A stretch of 64,000 nucleotides of DNA from Physcomitrium patens. Taxonomy: Eukaryota; Streptophyta; Bryopsida; Funariales; Funariaceae. The stretch covers positions 2,078,051-2,142,050 of the forward strand of contig NC_037256.1 in NCBI RefSeq assembly GCF_000002425.4, given 5' to 3'. Below are positions 12,810 through 25,679 of this stretch, one piece after another. Under the pieces are notes generated by a model, which ran no database searches, was not told the DNA's origin, and saw only the letters and a list, made by a program, of their open reading frames with translations. How positions within the stretch are numbered: position 1 is the stretch's first letter; every line of letters starts with the position of its first letter. The position numbers were made by a program, and so were the translations under genes.

Positions 12810-13570
12810 TAATACATCTTTAAAATTACATCAATGGTATTATATTCCTAGAAACAAATCTAATATTGTATATTTCTAATTGAATACAAAAATAATATTT
12901 TGGATAAATCTTACAAGATTGGACAAATTTTTTATGGTATAACATTAAATTAAAAATAAAAAACTTGGTTCTAAATTGGATTTTAAAAAAAGTGGCATTA
13001 AGATATTAATTTTAAATTACAACAATGTCAAAATTATATCATAAATAAATGTATAAATACATAAATATGTAAGACAAATAAAATAATTTCAATAAAAATA
13101 TAAGATTAATTTAATAAGTTAAATACATTAATTCCAAGGCATTCTTTTATGATGACAAAGTTTTATTACTCAAAAATCAAAATTGCATTGTTGATGTTGG
13201 CATTGAAATAGTAAAACAAAAATTATTATACCTTTTAAAAGAAAAAATGTATAAATATAAATATATATATATATATATAAGCAACGTTTATGGTGGAATA
13301 CCCTCTACCATAACTCTAGAACAATGATTCTTATAATCACAAATCAAAATAGAATGTGATTGAAATTGGAAACTTAATAGACAATCAGCAAAAATAGCCA
13401 AAAAATTGCAACTTCTCATCCTATGTAGAGCATTAGCAGACATATACATCAAACATTAACAAAGCCAAAACATGCAGCAATGAAATTGATCAGCAAGTAA
13501 CTCAATTAGAAATTGGATTAATTTGAGCTATTGATCCAATTCTTGTAAGAAAAAAGTAAAAGAAAAAGAA
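11641..13570. other. AT-rich spacer
   Basis: There is no gene here. It contains (TA)n arrays at about 12776-12806 and 13260-13280 and an A-rich run near 12638-12662. The texture is that of decayed repeats, but no domain could be read. Confidence 0.6.
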
Positions 13571-14640
13571 ACTATTATATTACAGTGGATTAGAACTTTC
13601 TCACGACGGGGGATCCAAAGTCCACACATTCAGTCAGAATTCCGATGCAACGCAGATCCGGCGCCATCAACTTGTGGGGAGTTATCAAACTTACTGAAAC
13701 GAGGTAATTGAACAACTAGGATCTTCAATCCAACAGAAAAATGGGGACCGAGACATTCGAAACCAAGCTCGAACTACTCACGCCATACTGTAGCCCTCCT
13801 AGATAACGTGCAGATTTAAGATATAAACTGCCCAAGACAGTGAAGTTAATTGTGGAAGACGTCTCGAAACAATCTAGAAACACTCGCGTCACAGCGGAAG
13901 GCGATAGCAGCTCCGCACCCGGCATAACAAACCTTGCACTGTCCAACTCCACGACTGAAGCTCCTCGTATCCTAAACAACAGCAGGAGTTCGCGGAATTA
14001 GCCGCCTTCGACGAGACTAGATTAGCTCATCAGAGGACTTATCCAGAGGGAGGCGTCAAGAATGCGACTAGATCAATTACACGCCGCAACACGTCCCTCG
14101 ACCACGGCCCCAAGCCTCCGCCACGAAGGAGATACGGTCCAGAACCCAATTCACGACATAGCTCGATAAAATGTGCGATTGAGATCAAATCAAACCTGGT
14201 AGGACTAACTTACTCCGAACTGCTCGAAAATGGCGGCATTGAAACACCAGTACAGGCAGGAGAGATGTTAACTGAAAGGACTGAAGGGGCCAGAAAATAC
14301 CTTCGGCTCTTTCTCCTGGATCAGAACGCATTGATCTCAACACCACGCCGGAAAACAACTTCTTAGCGTGGGGAGTCTTTTCTGCAGGCAATCTTGGATG
14401 CATTCACTTAGCAACTTGTGGGGAAGCAGGTGGGACACCAACACTAGTGCAAAGGGGAAGGGCAATCAACCACCACCACTGAGGCTGATCAACCTGCCAC
14501 ACCAGGCTACACTGTTCAAAGACACAGCAGGGACCCGCACAAAGGAAGCAATAATAATATTAATGGATTTGCATGTATACCGGAATACTGCAGCAGCAGC
14601 AACATGAGTCTAGGTGCGGGAGACCATTGGTTTTATATGG
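13571..14640. other. GC-rich island of unknown content
   Basis: About 1.07 kb with composition like the genic islands, flanked on both sides by very AT-rich DNA. Reading frames of 60-85 codons exist on both strands (for example 13725-13979 minus, 14185-14403 minus, 14368-14607 plus), but none shows a motif I recognise. It could be exons of a small lineage-specific gene, a non-coding transcript, or a captured gene piece. Confidence 0.4.
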
Positions 14641-15501
14641 TTTTCATGAAACCTTATAAAGCCATATGAAACAAATACATTTGAGAAATTTGTAATGTAA
14701 GGGTGTTGAATAATCCCTAAAAAACTCAAGAATGTAGAAAGCACATTAGATCTTGTTGAAAGTATTGAACAATATCTTATTACTTCAAGAGCAGAAGTTT
14801 AGTAGAATTGATGTATGTGGACTTGTCCAAATAGTGTTGCATTTTTGAGGTAGTACTTAGGATATAATCAATAAGAAAAAAGGAAAAAAAATAAAAATGT
14901 TTATATTTTTTTATTGAAAATATGTCATTGAATGTAGATTCATTTTTGGCTAATATAGTACTATAGTTTACTTTTGATAATGTTTTTATATAAACTTTTG
15001 GAATTGTTAATATCCATGTGGCAAGCAAGACTTATTAAAGAAATCATATCCAACTATATTTATTAAGCAATATGGTTTGGATCCTTAGTAGAAATTAGCT
15101 TATGACAAAAATAACCAAGGATTAAGATAGATTATGATAGTAAACACATATATAAAAATACTTTTTAAGATATTACAAATACAAATCCAAATAATACATT
15201 TTGATCTCATTGTTAAAGAGAAAATAGTTTTTTGATCTTTTTTTCATGTATTAGACAATATAACATTCATCCATAAAGCAATCTATTATCTTAGACTATA
15301 AGATTAGATATTTTATTCTAAAGTTAACTTTTATGAAAACTAATATTAATAATTTATTTAAAAAAATCTTTAAGATCATAAAAGCCTTTAATAAAATTGG
15401 TAAAAATATTATTTATTTTTATCGAGGTTATAATTAATATAAGAAAAATCCATTTTATTTAATTTAAGTTTAAAGTTGAATATATAAAAGATATTTTTTT
15501 A

Positions 15502-15541
<40 letters not shown>

Positions 15542-16039
15542 ATAACTATTTACTTCAACTTTAAGTTTATCTAATACCACAAATAAATTTATAGCCTTAC
15601 TAGCTTTAAAAAAATAGTAATCAATCAATTACTAGCCAACACATGTAACTTGACAATCTTTAGATTTATATTTATATATGCCAAATAATTAAAAATCTCA
15701 CTTTTTTAAATATACATCAAATCCAAATATCAACTAACACAAAGCTGTGGTTCAATAATGCTTCAAAAAACACTATAATTTTAAATTATAACCTACTTAA
15801 AAACTTATTGTTAATTTTGGGCCATAAAGAAGAAATTTAACATATATATATATATATATATAGATATATCTATATGTATCCTTTATCATGGTATGGAGTA
15901 GCTTTCTTGGAAGAATTTTTAAAAAAATAAAAAAAATAAAAAAAATCTAAGAAAACATATATTACTAAGATTGATTTAAATTACAAAATTGAGTGGAATG
16001 TTATATCTATAATACTATGTATACTATGAAATTTTATAG

Positions 16040-16070
<31 letters not shown>

Positions 16071-16831
16071 GGTTTATTTGGTATAAAGATAAAAAAAACA
16101 TTAAAATGACCTACTTATTTACTAAATTTATCCACATTATTATAAAAATAATAAAAAAAATTGATTATCTCTAGAAACCATTTTTGTAATCATAGTCCTC
16201 ATTCCCACCCCCTTAATTCCCAACTCTTATTCCCTTTGTTCCTATTCTTCTTTATCCCAACCCCTTTGTTCACTCTCATTCCCTCCTCCCTATTCTTAGC
16301 TTTCATCTTGATCTCCTTTGTTCTCTTCATTCTCCACAATAGGGTGGATTATTTTAACATTTTCTTAAAGTTTTAGTACCTTATAAATAAAATAATAAAC
16401 TAGATTTAAAAATAAAAAATATTAGATGTTATGAATGTTTTATATTTTATAAACTTCTTTCCAAAAAAGTAATAATACATCACAATTTTTACACCAACTT
16501 TAAAATATAAAAAATAAAATATAAACTTTAGCATTAATTTTTACATAATCTAAGCAAAGAATAATCTAAAAAAAAGTCACTAGCATAATCTAGATATTCA
16601 ATTCATTTTTTTTACAAAAAAAAACCATTTAAATCTTCAACATATAAATGTTCTGACTTTTGATTATCATACATTTACAAATAAAAAAATTGGCTAAGAA
16701 AATGCTACGATTTTTAGCCAAAAAACTAAAGAATAAATCCAAGGTTAAAATTTAAAACTAGTTGGTAGAATTTAGAGAGACTATTAGGTTAAAAAAATTA
16801 AAATTAAAAAAATTAAAAACCAAAAAAAAAA

Positions 16832-16882
<51 letters not shown>

Positions 16883-17631
16883 TATAATTTGTTAAAACAT
16901 AAATGAAATAAAATCTATTAAAGAATTCATATAAATGTAAGATTATTATAAGAACTATACTTCTGTCTCTTATTGCTTACATTTTGTTTAAACTGATACA
17001 TCAAAAGCATAACTCATACTATATTGTGTAAATATTATTTTCCAACAGGTTTTTTTACATTATTATTGTTATCTTGGATAAAATCCTGAAAAGCCATTGT
17101 ATTCATGCAAGAGTATGATTTTAAATTTTTAAATTTTAAATTTTAAATTTTAATTTTTGCATATTTCACGGAGAGTAGCTGGATTCAATAAGTAGTTTTA
17201 AAATTTGTACCAAAATGTATAATATTTAAAGAATAAGCTATTGCATTTGCATGTGCTGGACAGGTGCATAATGATCGAAACTCATCCCAACCTCTTTTGA
17301 ATACAGAAAGTCCATGTGCAATCTTGTCCCTCTTATTTAAACTATTTATAGCTATAAAATATGAATGAAACCTCGAAAAATATAGAGCTTGGGATGGAGT
17401 ATTTAAAAATTAAAAAAATTAAAAAAAAAAAAGGTAGAAGAAGAAGAAACATAAACCATATGCTCTATTAGGTGTCACCTTTCTTATTTTTAATACTTTT
17501 ATTGCTGAAATAAACACGTTTCTATGAGTTAGTAAATGCTCTAATCTGCAATCATTTCTGAATTGGAATTAAAATATTTTGGCACCAATATCCCCCATGT
17601 TGAAAGCTCTCTCTTCTTGCATTTATCTGGT

Positions 17632-17705
<74 letters not shown>

Positions 17706-17830
17706 GTATTAAATTTGATATTGAGAGAGAGAGAGATTGTGTATTGAACACGATTTATAAAAATATATGCATGTAACCCAAAATATAACTTTGGAAATAT
17801 TAGAATGTCAGTGTATTGAGAAGACATTTT
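14641..17830. other. AT-rich spacer with microsatellites
   Basis: No gene was recognised. TA arrays lie at about 15506-15536, 15842-15861, 16042-16071 and 16833-16886, and a compound (TA)n(CA)n(TA)n array at about 17632-17706. A tract of repeated ATTTTAA lies near 17125-17155. The pyrimidine-rich frame at 16161-16376 has no protein-like composition. Confidence 0.6.
17632..17706. repeat. Compound (TA)n(CA)n(TA)n microsatellite
   Basis: A run of TA passes into CA and back to TA. Reading frames covering it are only translations of the repeat (YIYIYI, HTHTHT). Confidence 0.95.
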
Positions 17831-20789
17831 TTAACACAAATAATGTGCAGATCATAATGTGCAGATCATTATGTGCAAGGACCATAGAGAATATGAGTTT
17901 TGAAAGAAACCAAATTTAGTGAAGACTTTTGCACAGAGAAATTGCAAAAAAGTTCTCGTTGATGTACTTACTTTCCACACACTCTCTCACTTCCTGAACC
18001 ACGACACACCAGCAAAGGATAATGCAAACTTTATGGTAAGAAATGTTTTTATGTTGAAGGAGAGACAAAAATATCTCGGAGAAGAGGATGCTCTCACTAA
18101 AACTAATAAATTTAAGGAGCAAAAAGATATGGTCTCGCCCTTTAATTAGAAATAACATGGAGGTGGGTATTTCTGTTGTTCAGCGATCAAAGCATTCATG
18201 GCAACGCAACCCCGGATCCCATCCAAATTTGGCTATACCCCTAAATTTGGCTGGAGTCCTTGGAAGTTTTGCGGCGTCGGGTGGCCGAGGAAAGTATCAT
18301 CCATCCAAATAACACACAATACATCCATAAATTCAATGTTCATTCATCTACTTTGGATGATAGTTCGGGATGCGGCTGCGGCTTCACCCGACGCGAGGCG
18401 CGAGGGCATTCAAGGCCAGAGCGTGACCCAGCTCCGCCCCATTTGCAGCCTGACATCCCTTCATTTAATGCGCAAGCTAGTGGTTTTCCTCGGTGATGCG
18501 TCGCCTCCAGCCGGACACAGCTCTCGCATTTCGCTTTTCTTCCTGACGAGCAATCAGTCTGCCGAGTACTTGGCACTCTGGGTGTGGACTGTTTAACCTC
18601 TCATGGCTCGCTCGCCAAATCGGCTCTGGGAGCCATAAGAGGTAAAATCTGAGAGCTTCACGGTTAACCCGTGAGGATGAAATCTCTGCGACTGGGTGTT
18701 CTCGTTGTTGCGTCATCAGGCCGCATAGAATACAATATCATGCGCATGGATCTGCTGTCGCCCGTTCACACTTGATCTCTGACGATTCAGTGAATGAGTT
18801 CGGAGGTTTTCTTTTCCTCTCAGTGTGTTTCATTTTTTCCCTCTTTTTACTGAAGAGGTTTCGTAGATCCGATGTCAATCACCGTGGCCAGCTTTGTCGC
18901 GCTTCTCCCACGTAGTGATTCGCTTATTGTCTCATCGCACTGTTATCGAGGTCACTGATGTAACGAGTGCTGTTGTAGTCTTCGCCTTCTTCATTACGCT
19001 CAGAGTACGGATTACGTTGCAGTGGTCGCTTACCAGTGGGGTAGTCTTCTCCTTCTGCTGCTGCGTCTTACGCAAGCAAATTTGGGATTCGAAGAGCTCC
19101 AGGACTTCTATGTCCTTGCTTTTGGATATTGTTTTTGCATTGTCATATAGTTTCGGTGTTGAGTTTGTTCGTGGTACGTCTGAATGTCAAGCATTTTGCT
19201 GAGTTGAACTAGTTACTCTGTCAATGCCGGGTCGCGGAACAAGTTCACATACTGTCACGTTCGGGGTATTAGATGCTTCTCCCTGGCTCTGTTTGTCCGA
19301 GCTCCCAGACGTGTGCGACATGTGTTGCGCAGAAGTGGCAGGGATTGCACGACTAGCACATGCCCTCTCATTGTCTGTTACATTTTCCTGTCGTGCGATT
19401 TGCGTCAGCTCAAGCGGCGAAGACACGACCGACTCTTTCCCCTCTCTGTCTTGAAGCATGGTTTTTCCGACTCAGGTCTGGCCAGAATAGGTCGTTGCAG
19501 GGAAAGTCCATTTTTATTCTGTGCACCAACGCCGGCGAACCTCTTATCCTTTCTCAAACCTCATCTGCGAAGACGTCGAAGCTTGTTGTCTGCCAAACTT
19601 CTTCGTAGTCCATTTCTTGTCAGCTATTGTCAACGTGATAGCTAGAGTTGGATGGCGGTCCTGCAAGGTTGACCCCAGGGGCCTCTACTGGAGAAGTTCT
19701 CACGACATTCTTACACCAATGTCTGCAACGGAGCAGACACTGAACATGTAGCTCAGCAGATGTGACGCGCTCAGAATGCGCTTCTGGAGTGGAGGGTGGG
19801 CCTTAGTCTCTGCATCAGCATCCACTGTCCGGTACACGCTTTGAGCTAACTCGAAACTGGTGGAAGTTTCTCGTCACGGAATTCCTCTTTGACTCAGCGT
19901 TGGTGTTATATCCCTCAATTTCTTCACCCTGCTTAAGACAGCTACAATCCCACATGTCAGATACAGAGATTCCTAAGGGCGATCATCAACGACTCTCGAG
20001 CCTGTGAGATCTAGGTACAACTCTCTTGGCACTCTCACATTTTTGCAAATGGCCATGGCTACTAAATATTGCCAGCTATCCTTGGATCCTTTCATGTCTT
20101 CTATTGCTTGATGTTAAATCGTAGCCACATGAAGACATGACTAATTTTCCCTCCGTGATAACCCGCCCCCTGTGTGTGTGTGTGTGTGTGTATTCTAACA
20201 TCCCAAGGATGCCTTAACTCTTCGTTTGCCGTTCCAAATGTTTCTCTGAATGAAGGTGCTCGAAATTGGTGAAATGGCTGAACGCATTTACCGGCTTTCG
20301 CTAGGACTTGATCCCCGAGTGTCGTTTACAAATTTCTAGAGAAGTCAGTGGGAAAGGATTCAGTGCTGTCAAACCAATATACGTATGTCAGAGTCCAGAT
20401 GCAAGGACTGTATCAACCTGCTTGTGACTGTATTATGATCGTGGCCATGAGCAGCGAAGTGGATATTGATGCCGAATATGGATAATGCAGGTCTTTTTGG
20501 CCAAAATGCTTCCTCTGTTGTTATAAGGCTTACAAGCAAGCTCTAATTTATGGCTTTATCCATCTCTCATTGCAGCATTCTCGTACATTTTTCCCGTGGT
20601 AGTCGCTAGTTTAGCAAGTAATAACGAAGTGTGGAGAGGGAGAGCGTGGATAGTGTAGCGTGTTCGTCCAATTTTAAATCACTCAAGCTGTCGTTCTTGC
20701 GCGAATTAAGTGCACTTCATGATGAATATTTCGTAGCTTCTAATGGGAATGTGGCGTGCAGGTTGGTGTAGTGGACGAGCTGGTGACAA
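17831..20789 (+). promoter_or_regulatory. Presumed promoter and long leader of the IQD gene
   Basis: From about 18160 the sequence is GC-rich and stays so to the IQD start codon at 20790, with no convincing protein on either strand. A long leader with introns is the simplest reading, because plant IQD genes often have 5' untranslated introns. The overlapping frames between 18198 and 19750 lie in several registers on both strands and resemble nothing known. A (TG)n tract lies at about 20171-20191. A separate small gene cannot be excluded. Confidence 0.4.
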
Positions 20790-22995
20790 ATGGGGAAGAA
20801 GGGATCCACGTGGTTCAGTGCTGTGAAGAAAGCGTTTCGGTCGCCTTCGAAGGACAAGGAAAGGGACAAGGAGAGGGATGTCTCAAAAAATGTGGCCAAA
20901 CCAGTGGATTCAGTTGGGGGTCTCTCTGCAGTTGAAGCCCCTGCAGTGAGTACACGCTTTCTGAAAATTTGACATTGAAAGAACTGGGCTTTGTCTCGGG
21001 TTTTTGTCTCGACCAACATATCTTTTGATACATTTTTTTGATTTCATGCTAGCAGGTTAAACCCAAAAGTAGGAGGAGATGGAGCTTTGGCAAATCATCG
21101 CTTCAGTCGTCTTCCACTGAAGTGAAGGATTACGCAGCAGAGAAGAAGACCGAAGATTACAGGCTCGCTCCCTACAGGACGCCGGACATGTCTCTGGCAA
21201 CCAGCCGCAGTGCCACTCCAGTGCATCACATTCTGACACACATTTACTCTGCTGAAGACTTGGCAGCCATCAGAATACAAGCAGCATTTCGAGCTTATCT
21301 GGTACGCGTCACTTCTTTAGAAAAGTTAACCTTATTTATTTTCACCCCACAGAAGATCCTCTGTGAAGAGCTTCTTCATCTTATCTTCAATTCTCTCTGC
21401 GATTTTGACTCAACGTGCAGGCACGTCGAGCATTGCGTGCCCTGAAAGGCTTAGTGCGATTGCAAGCTTTAGTTCGAGGACACACAGTACGCCGGCAAGC
21501 AACAATTACCCTGCGTTGTATGCAAGCATTGGTGAGGGTGCAAGCCCGTGTGCGTGCACGGCGGGTTCGCATGTCGGAAGAAGGCCAAGCTGTGCAGAGG
21601 CAACTGCGGGAAAGGAGACAACTAGAATGTCGTCCCAGGAGATCTACGGTATGCTCAAGCTTTACAATTACAGGCAGTGAGACCTTGTAAATAGTGATAT
21701 CGTTTCAGCATCTGAAGATCTTAAAGGGTGAAGATGAGAAAACCTCAGCTAATCAAACAATGAATGACAGGACGGAGGCTGGGATGACAGCACTCAAACA
21801 GCAGAGGAGATTCAAGCAAAGATACAAAGCAAACAGAAAGCCGCCCTGAAGAGAGAAAGAGCATTAGCGTACGCCTTCTCACATCAGGTAACATTTCTCG
21901 TATTCTCTGGCGCGCTCTTGTAAAGATTTATTTCTAATTCAAATTTCAGTATCAATTCTGCTTGCGGGTAAGTATCTGAAGTTCCCTAATCCGCAGATTT
22001 TCGGTCTTGAGTGACAGTTGTGGAAGGCGGACCCGAATCAGACGTCACAGCTCTACATAGATTGCGAGCCAGACAAGCCGCATTGGGGATGGAGCTGGCT
22101 GGAGCGGTGGATGGCAGCACGGCCCTGGGAGAATCGCGTCTTCGACACCGCGTCGGTTTCTAAGGATGTGTTCGACAGCTACTCTGTCAAAAGTGCCGAT
22201 CATCACGATTACACACCAAGAAAACACACAGATGGTGATCCTCGGCTTAATAAGTTGCAAACGTTGTATCAAACCCAAGTACCCCCTCCGGTTCAAACAG
22301 CATCCTCCAGAACCGAGTCGTATTCTGGAAACCATCACGACGCTCGCAACGGCCCAGCCATGTCCGCCCCATATGGAAACGGCCATGGTCATAGCCACAG
22401 CCATCACAGTCCCAGCACGATGCAGAGAACGTCAAGCCAGGGAGCTTTTCATCCTCCCGTAACTCCGCCCTCAGCCTACAAGTCCACCCCCGTGCTCGTC
22501 CGTTCCGCTAGTCCTCGCACCAGCATACGAAGAGAAGACATCGAAGAGGGCGGGAGCACCGTCTCCGCCGCGACAGCCCGGTCTATGGCTTCTGGCCCTC
22601 GTTATGGAACTCGTTACAGTCATGCGGGATCCGTCATGAGCCGAGACGACGAGAGCTTGGCGAGCTTTCCTTCAGTGCCAAACTACATGCAAGCCACGCA
22701 ATCTGCCAAAGCAAAAGTGCGTTCTCACAGCACACCCAAGCAGCGGCCAGGAACGCTGGAAAAGGACAACTCCTGGTCATCGAAGAAACGCCATTCACTG
22801 CCAATCTCGGAGAACATAGTCCCAAACTCGGGACCCATAATCCTGCGACCCTTCCGTCCCACCCCATATGCGCAACGCAGCCCCAGCCTCCGCAATGACC
22901 AACGATCTCTGTCTTCACTTGCCAATGAAAGCCACCAAGGTGATGCCACCCCGGCTTCTTCCGAAGTATCAGGTTTGAGGCCGGAGCATCGATAG
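20790..22995 (+). CDS. IQD: IQD (IQ67-domain) calmodulin-binding protein, five coding exons
   Basis: Coding exons are 20790-20945, 21056-21301, 21421-21648, 21771-21887 and 22018-22995. All introns are GT...AG and phase 0, giving 574 residues. The basic N-terminus starts [19 protein letters not shown], typical of IQD proteins. The IQ67 domain spans about residues 119-185 with IQ-type repeats ([13 protein letters not shown], then [17 protein letters not shown], then [16 protein letters not shown]). The exon 2/3 junction cuts it between positions 16 and 17, the family's conserved intron site. A conserved block around [16 protein letters not shown] and [11 protein letters not shown] follows. The C-terminal DUF4005 motif is [18 protein letters not shown] (about residues 470-490). 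IQDs bind calmodulin and act as scaffolds linking Ca2+ signals to microtubules, plasma membrane or nucleus. The low-complexity Ser/His-rich middle is normal for the family. Member number cannot be assigned. Confidence 0.95.
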
Positions 22996-24264
22996 ATCTT
23001 AAGAATTAGTTAGTGTATTGTAGTTTTGGATGATTTCTCGGAGCTGCAGTCTGGTATAATCGAGTGAACAAGCTTCTAAGTGGAGGCACGTGGACTTCAT
23101 AATCTGCTGCAGCAAACAGCTGTACTAACTGTTGCCTTGAAGATCTGTCACGGGCCCTTGGCTCAGACTCGACCCTCTGGATTTGCAACTACCAACGAGT
23201 GTTGGTTTTGTTGAAGCATAGGCTCTCAACTCATGAAGCTCCTTGACCCTAGAAACCTCTGACCTCAATTCATCTGCCCTGTTTTAATGAAGTGCAATTA
23301 CTTAAGTAATTGCGTAGGACTGTTTTACTTTTGACCCTTCCACACTCAAAATTGAGAGCCCTGCTCTTGTTACAACCTCTCCGACAACCTGAGTGTTGCC
23401 GACAACAAAGGAGCTGGTCTGGTTTTTGCATTGCTACAGTTATCTGTATCGATCTGAAAATCGTTTTGAAAGGTTTATTTCGAGACTTAACTGAATTTTG
23501 AGTTTGATCAAATCAAGCACCCTGATGAAGCACCTTTCGAATGCTACAATTGCTACATGCGTCAGTGGTACATTCGATTGGCTTCGGTGTGGCTGAGCAT
23601 CAGTAACTTTCTACTATGAATCTTTTGTTTGCAGACACAATCAATCCGACAACAATTGAATGATAAGCTACTTTTCCATGCCAATACGTCGGTAGGTCCT
23701 GAGCAATTAGAGTAAAGGTGTACCTGCCTGCATTCTCATTTACGATATACAATGATGGTACCCTCATGCCAGACAGACAGACTGCTACTGCCATGGCTTT
23801 GTGATGCATGTACTATGGCCCCGAAAGCTGCAGCTAGTAGGTAACGCATAGAATGCACAGCAGCTGATGTAAGCATCAAAAGACCAGCTACTCTGTGAAC
23901 TGATTATCTAGCCTTTGGTCACCAATGGCCCCTCCATTGCAGTAGCACTCTACTGTTGCCAAAAAAAATACCAATTGCACTGCCGTGTAATCAAAGCAAA
24001 CTCACCTAGTCTTACACAATTACAATCTAGCTGCTGTACTCCTCCAGATGGCACTCACATACAAGTAACCATCACTGTATTAAAAACCGGGTGAAATAGA
24101 AAAAGGATCATGCTTCATCAGGATCAAAGAATAAGGTTCCATGTATCATTTGTGATTCATCGGTGAATTTTACAGCGAGTGTACTACAACATAGCTGATT
24201 TTTCTTTCTTCTAGAGAAAACTAAATTCCTACTAACCTTCACTTTGGCAAGAATAAGGTGGGCT
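22996..24264. other. Intergenic region between convergent genes
   Basis: This 1.27-kb stretch separates the IQD stop codon from the STE24 stop codon. The genes converge, so it should hold both 3' untranslated regions. No protein or RNA gene was recognised. Confidence 0.6.
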
Positions 24265-25551
24265 CTACTCCTCTTTCTTGGACGCCTCGTCCAGGGCTTG
24301 CAACCGCTCTACAAGAGGCGGGTGTGAATAGTGATACGCTGAGTACCACGGATCCGTATTCATGGCAGACAGATTCTCTTCCTGAAGCTTTATCAGACCA
24401 GCTCTCAATGAGTCCTTGTACCCTAATGAGCGGGCGAAGGCGTCGGCCTGAAATTCGAAAGCTCGGCTCACCAAGTTGAGAGCAAAGCTCACAAGATGGT
24501 GGAAAGGCATGATCGTGTGCTGGAAAAGGATCAACCCAATGAGCACTGGCTGTGTCGTGAACCCAAAGCTCAGAAAGAGGTCAGTAGAATTCCGAACAAG
24601 CGTATATCCTCCAAACTGCAACAGTGTAAGCACCTGCATAGCCAGGAATGAGTACATGGTATGACTCAGCTTCCAATGGCCCAGCTCGTGGGCGATAACT
24701 GCCACCACTTCCTCTTCATTTTTACATTGAGAGATTAGGGTATCATACAGAACAATACGCTTGCTGTTATAGAATCCATACATGTATGCATTGCTATGGC
24801 TAGACCGGGTGGAACCGTCAATTACAAACAACTTCTTGAGGGGGAACCCTAAAGACGATGCCAGCTTCTCAATCTTGTAACGAAGCTCTCCTTCCGGCAA
24901 AGGGGTGAATTTGTTGAAAAGAGGCGCGATGAGAACGGGGTAGAGAGCCATCAAAACAAGGGAGAGCAACAACATAAACGCCCACAGGTAGAGGGCAAGA
25001 TACGGGCCGCCCTTCTGCACAATAACGATAATTGCCGCAACTATGGGAGGACCGACTACCACCGTAAGAGCCAGCCCCATGATAATGTCCCGGAAAAACA
25101 ACAATAAAGTTTGCTTGTTGAAGCCATGGCGTGCCTCGATGACAAAAGTCGAGTAGAGTGAGAATGGAAGCTCGAGCACCTGCGACCAAAGCGTAATCAC
25201 CGCAAGAAAAGCAAGCGTATGCAAAATCTCACTACTCTGATCAAACCCTAACTTCCCTACCAACGATCCACTCTTGTCCCACGTCCACGGCAACAACCCC
25301 AGCAGAAGAGTAGCCGACTCCTCCACAATACCCACCGCCGCGTGCACGAAATGAAAACGGCTCTTCTCTAAACTGTATGCCTGCGCCTTCTCGAACTTCT
25401 CCATGCTAACTATCCCCACGAGAGGGGCAGGAAGGGTGGGCAGCTTCAGCGCCGCGTGTTGCCGCATGTCCAAGTAGGTCTCGAACAGGTACATGAACAC
25501 CATGAATCCTACCACGGCTTCCAGGTACGGAAAGGGAGCCGGAGACTCCAT
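24265..25551 (-). CDS. STE24: CAAX prenyl protease 1 (STE24/FACE1), single exon
   Basis: Membrane zinc metalloprotease (M48 family) of the endoplasmic reticulum. It removes the last three residues from farnesylated or geranylgeranylated CAAX proteins. The 428-residue product is close to the usual plant length. The N-terminus (EAVVGFMVFMYLFETYLD) is a membrane segment ending in the conserved FETYLD. The zinc-binding HELGH is at residues 288-292, and the third ligand is E366 in FEFQADAF, which also holds conserved D370. Conserved blocks include GSTRSSHSNAYMYGF and ENLSAMNTDPWYSAYHYSHP near the C-terminus. Several hydrophobic segments fit the family's multi-spanning barrel. The gene is intronless here, whereas many flowering-plant homologues have introns. 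It converges on the IQD gene. Confidence 0.97.
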   Translation of the reverse strand: MESPAPFPYLEAVVGFMVFMYLFETYLDMRQHAALKLPTLPAPLVGIVSMEKFEKAQAYSLEKSRFHFVHAAVGIVEESATLLLGLLPWTWDKSGSLVGKLGFDQSSEILHTLAFLAVITLWSQVLELPFSLYSTFVIEARHGFNKQTLLLFFRDIIMGLALTVVVGPPIVAAIIVIVQKGGPYLALYLWAFMLLLSLVLMALYPVLIAPLFNKFTPLPEGELRYKIEKLASSLGFPLKKLFVIDGSTRSSHSNAYMYGFYNSKRIVLYDTLISQCKNEEEVVAVIAHELGHWKLSHTMYSFLAMQVLTLLQFGGYTLVRNSTDLFLSFGFTTQPVLIGLILFQHTIMPFHHLVSFALNLVSRAFEFQADAFARSLGYKDSLRAGLIKLQEENLSAMNTDPWYSAYHYSHPPLVERLQALDEASKKEE

Positions 25552-25679
25552 GCTTGCAGATGCAGAGGACCCAACACGGGGCAGTTACATGCTCCACTCA
25601 ATCCCGCAACTGCACGAGCAAGGCGCACACACCGAACCAGCAGATGCAAGCCCCGTATCACAGCCCCTACTCCAGCACT

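Noticed and set aside
16161-16376. 71-codon plus-strand frame rich in Phe, Leu and Pro
   Set aside because: It is the translation of a pyrimidine-rich tract, not a protein-like sequence.
17552-17827. Frames on both strands across 17.55-17.83 kb
   Set aside because: They are translations of the TA/CA microsatellite.
18198-19751. Overlapping frames of 76-132 codons on both strands
   Set aside because: They overlap in several registers and match no family. GC-rich non-coding DNA gives such frames by chance.
22045-22949. Frames on the minus strand and in other registers across the last IQD exon
   Set aside because: Shadows of the exon, which has clear IQD conservation in its own frame.
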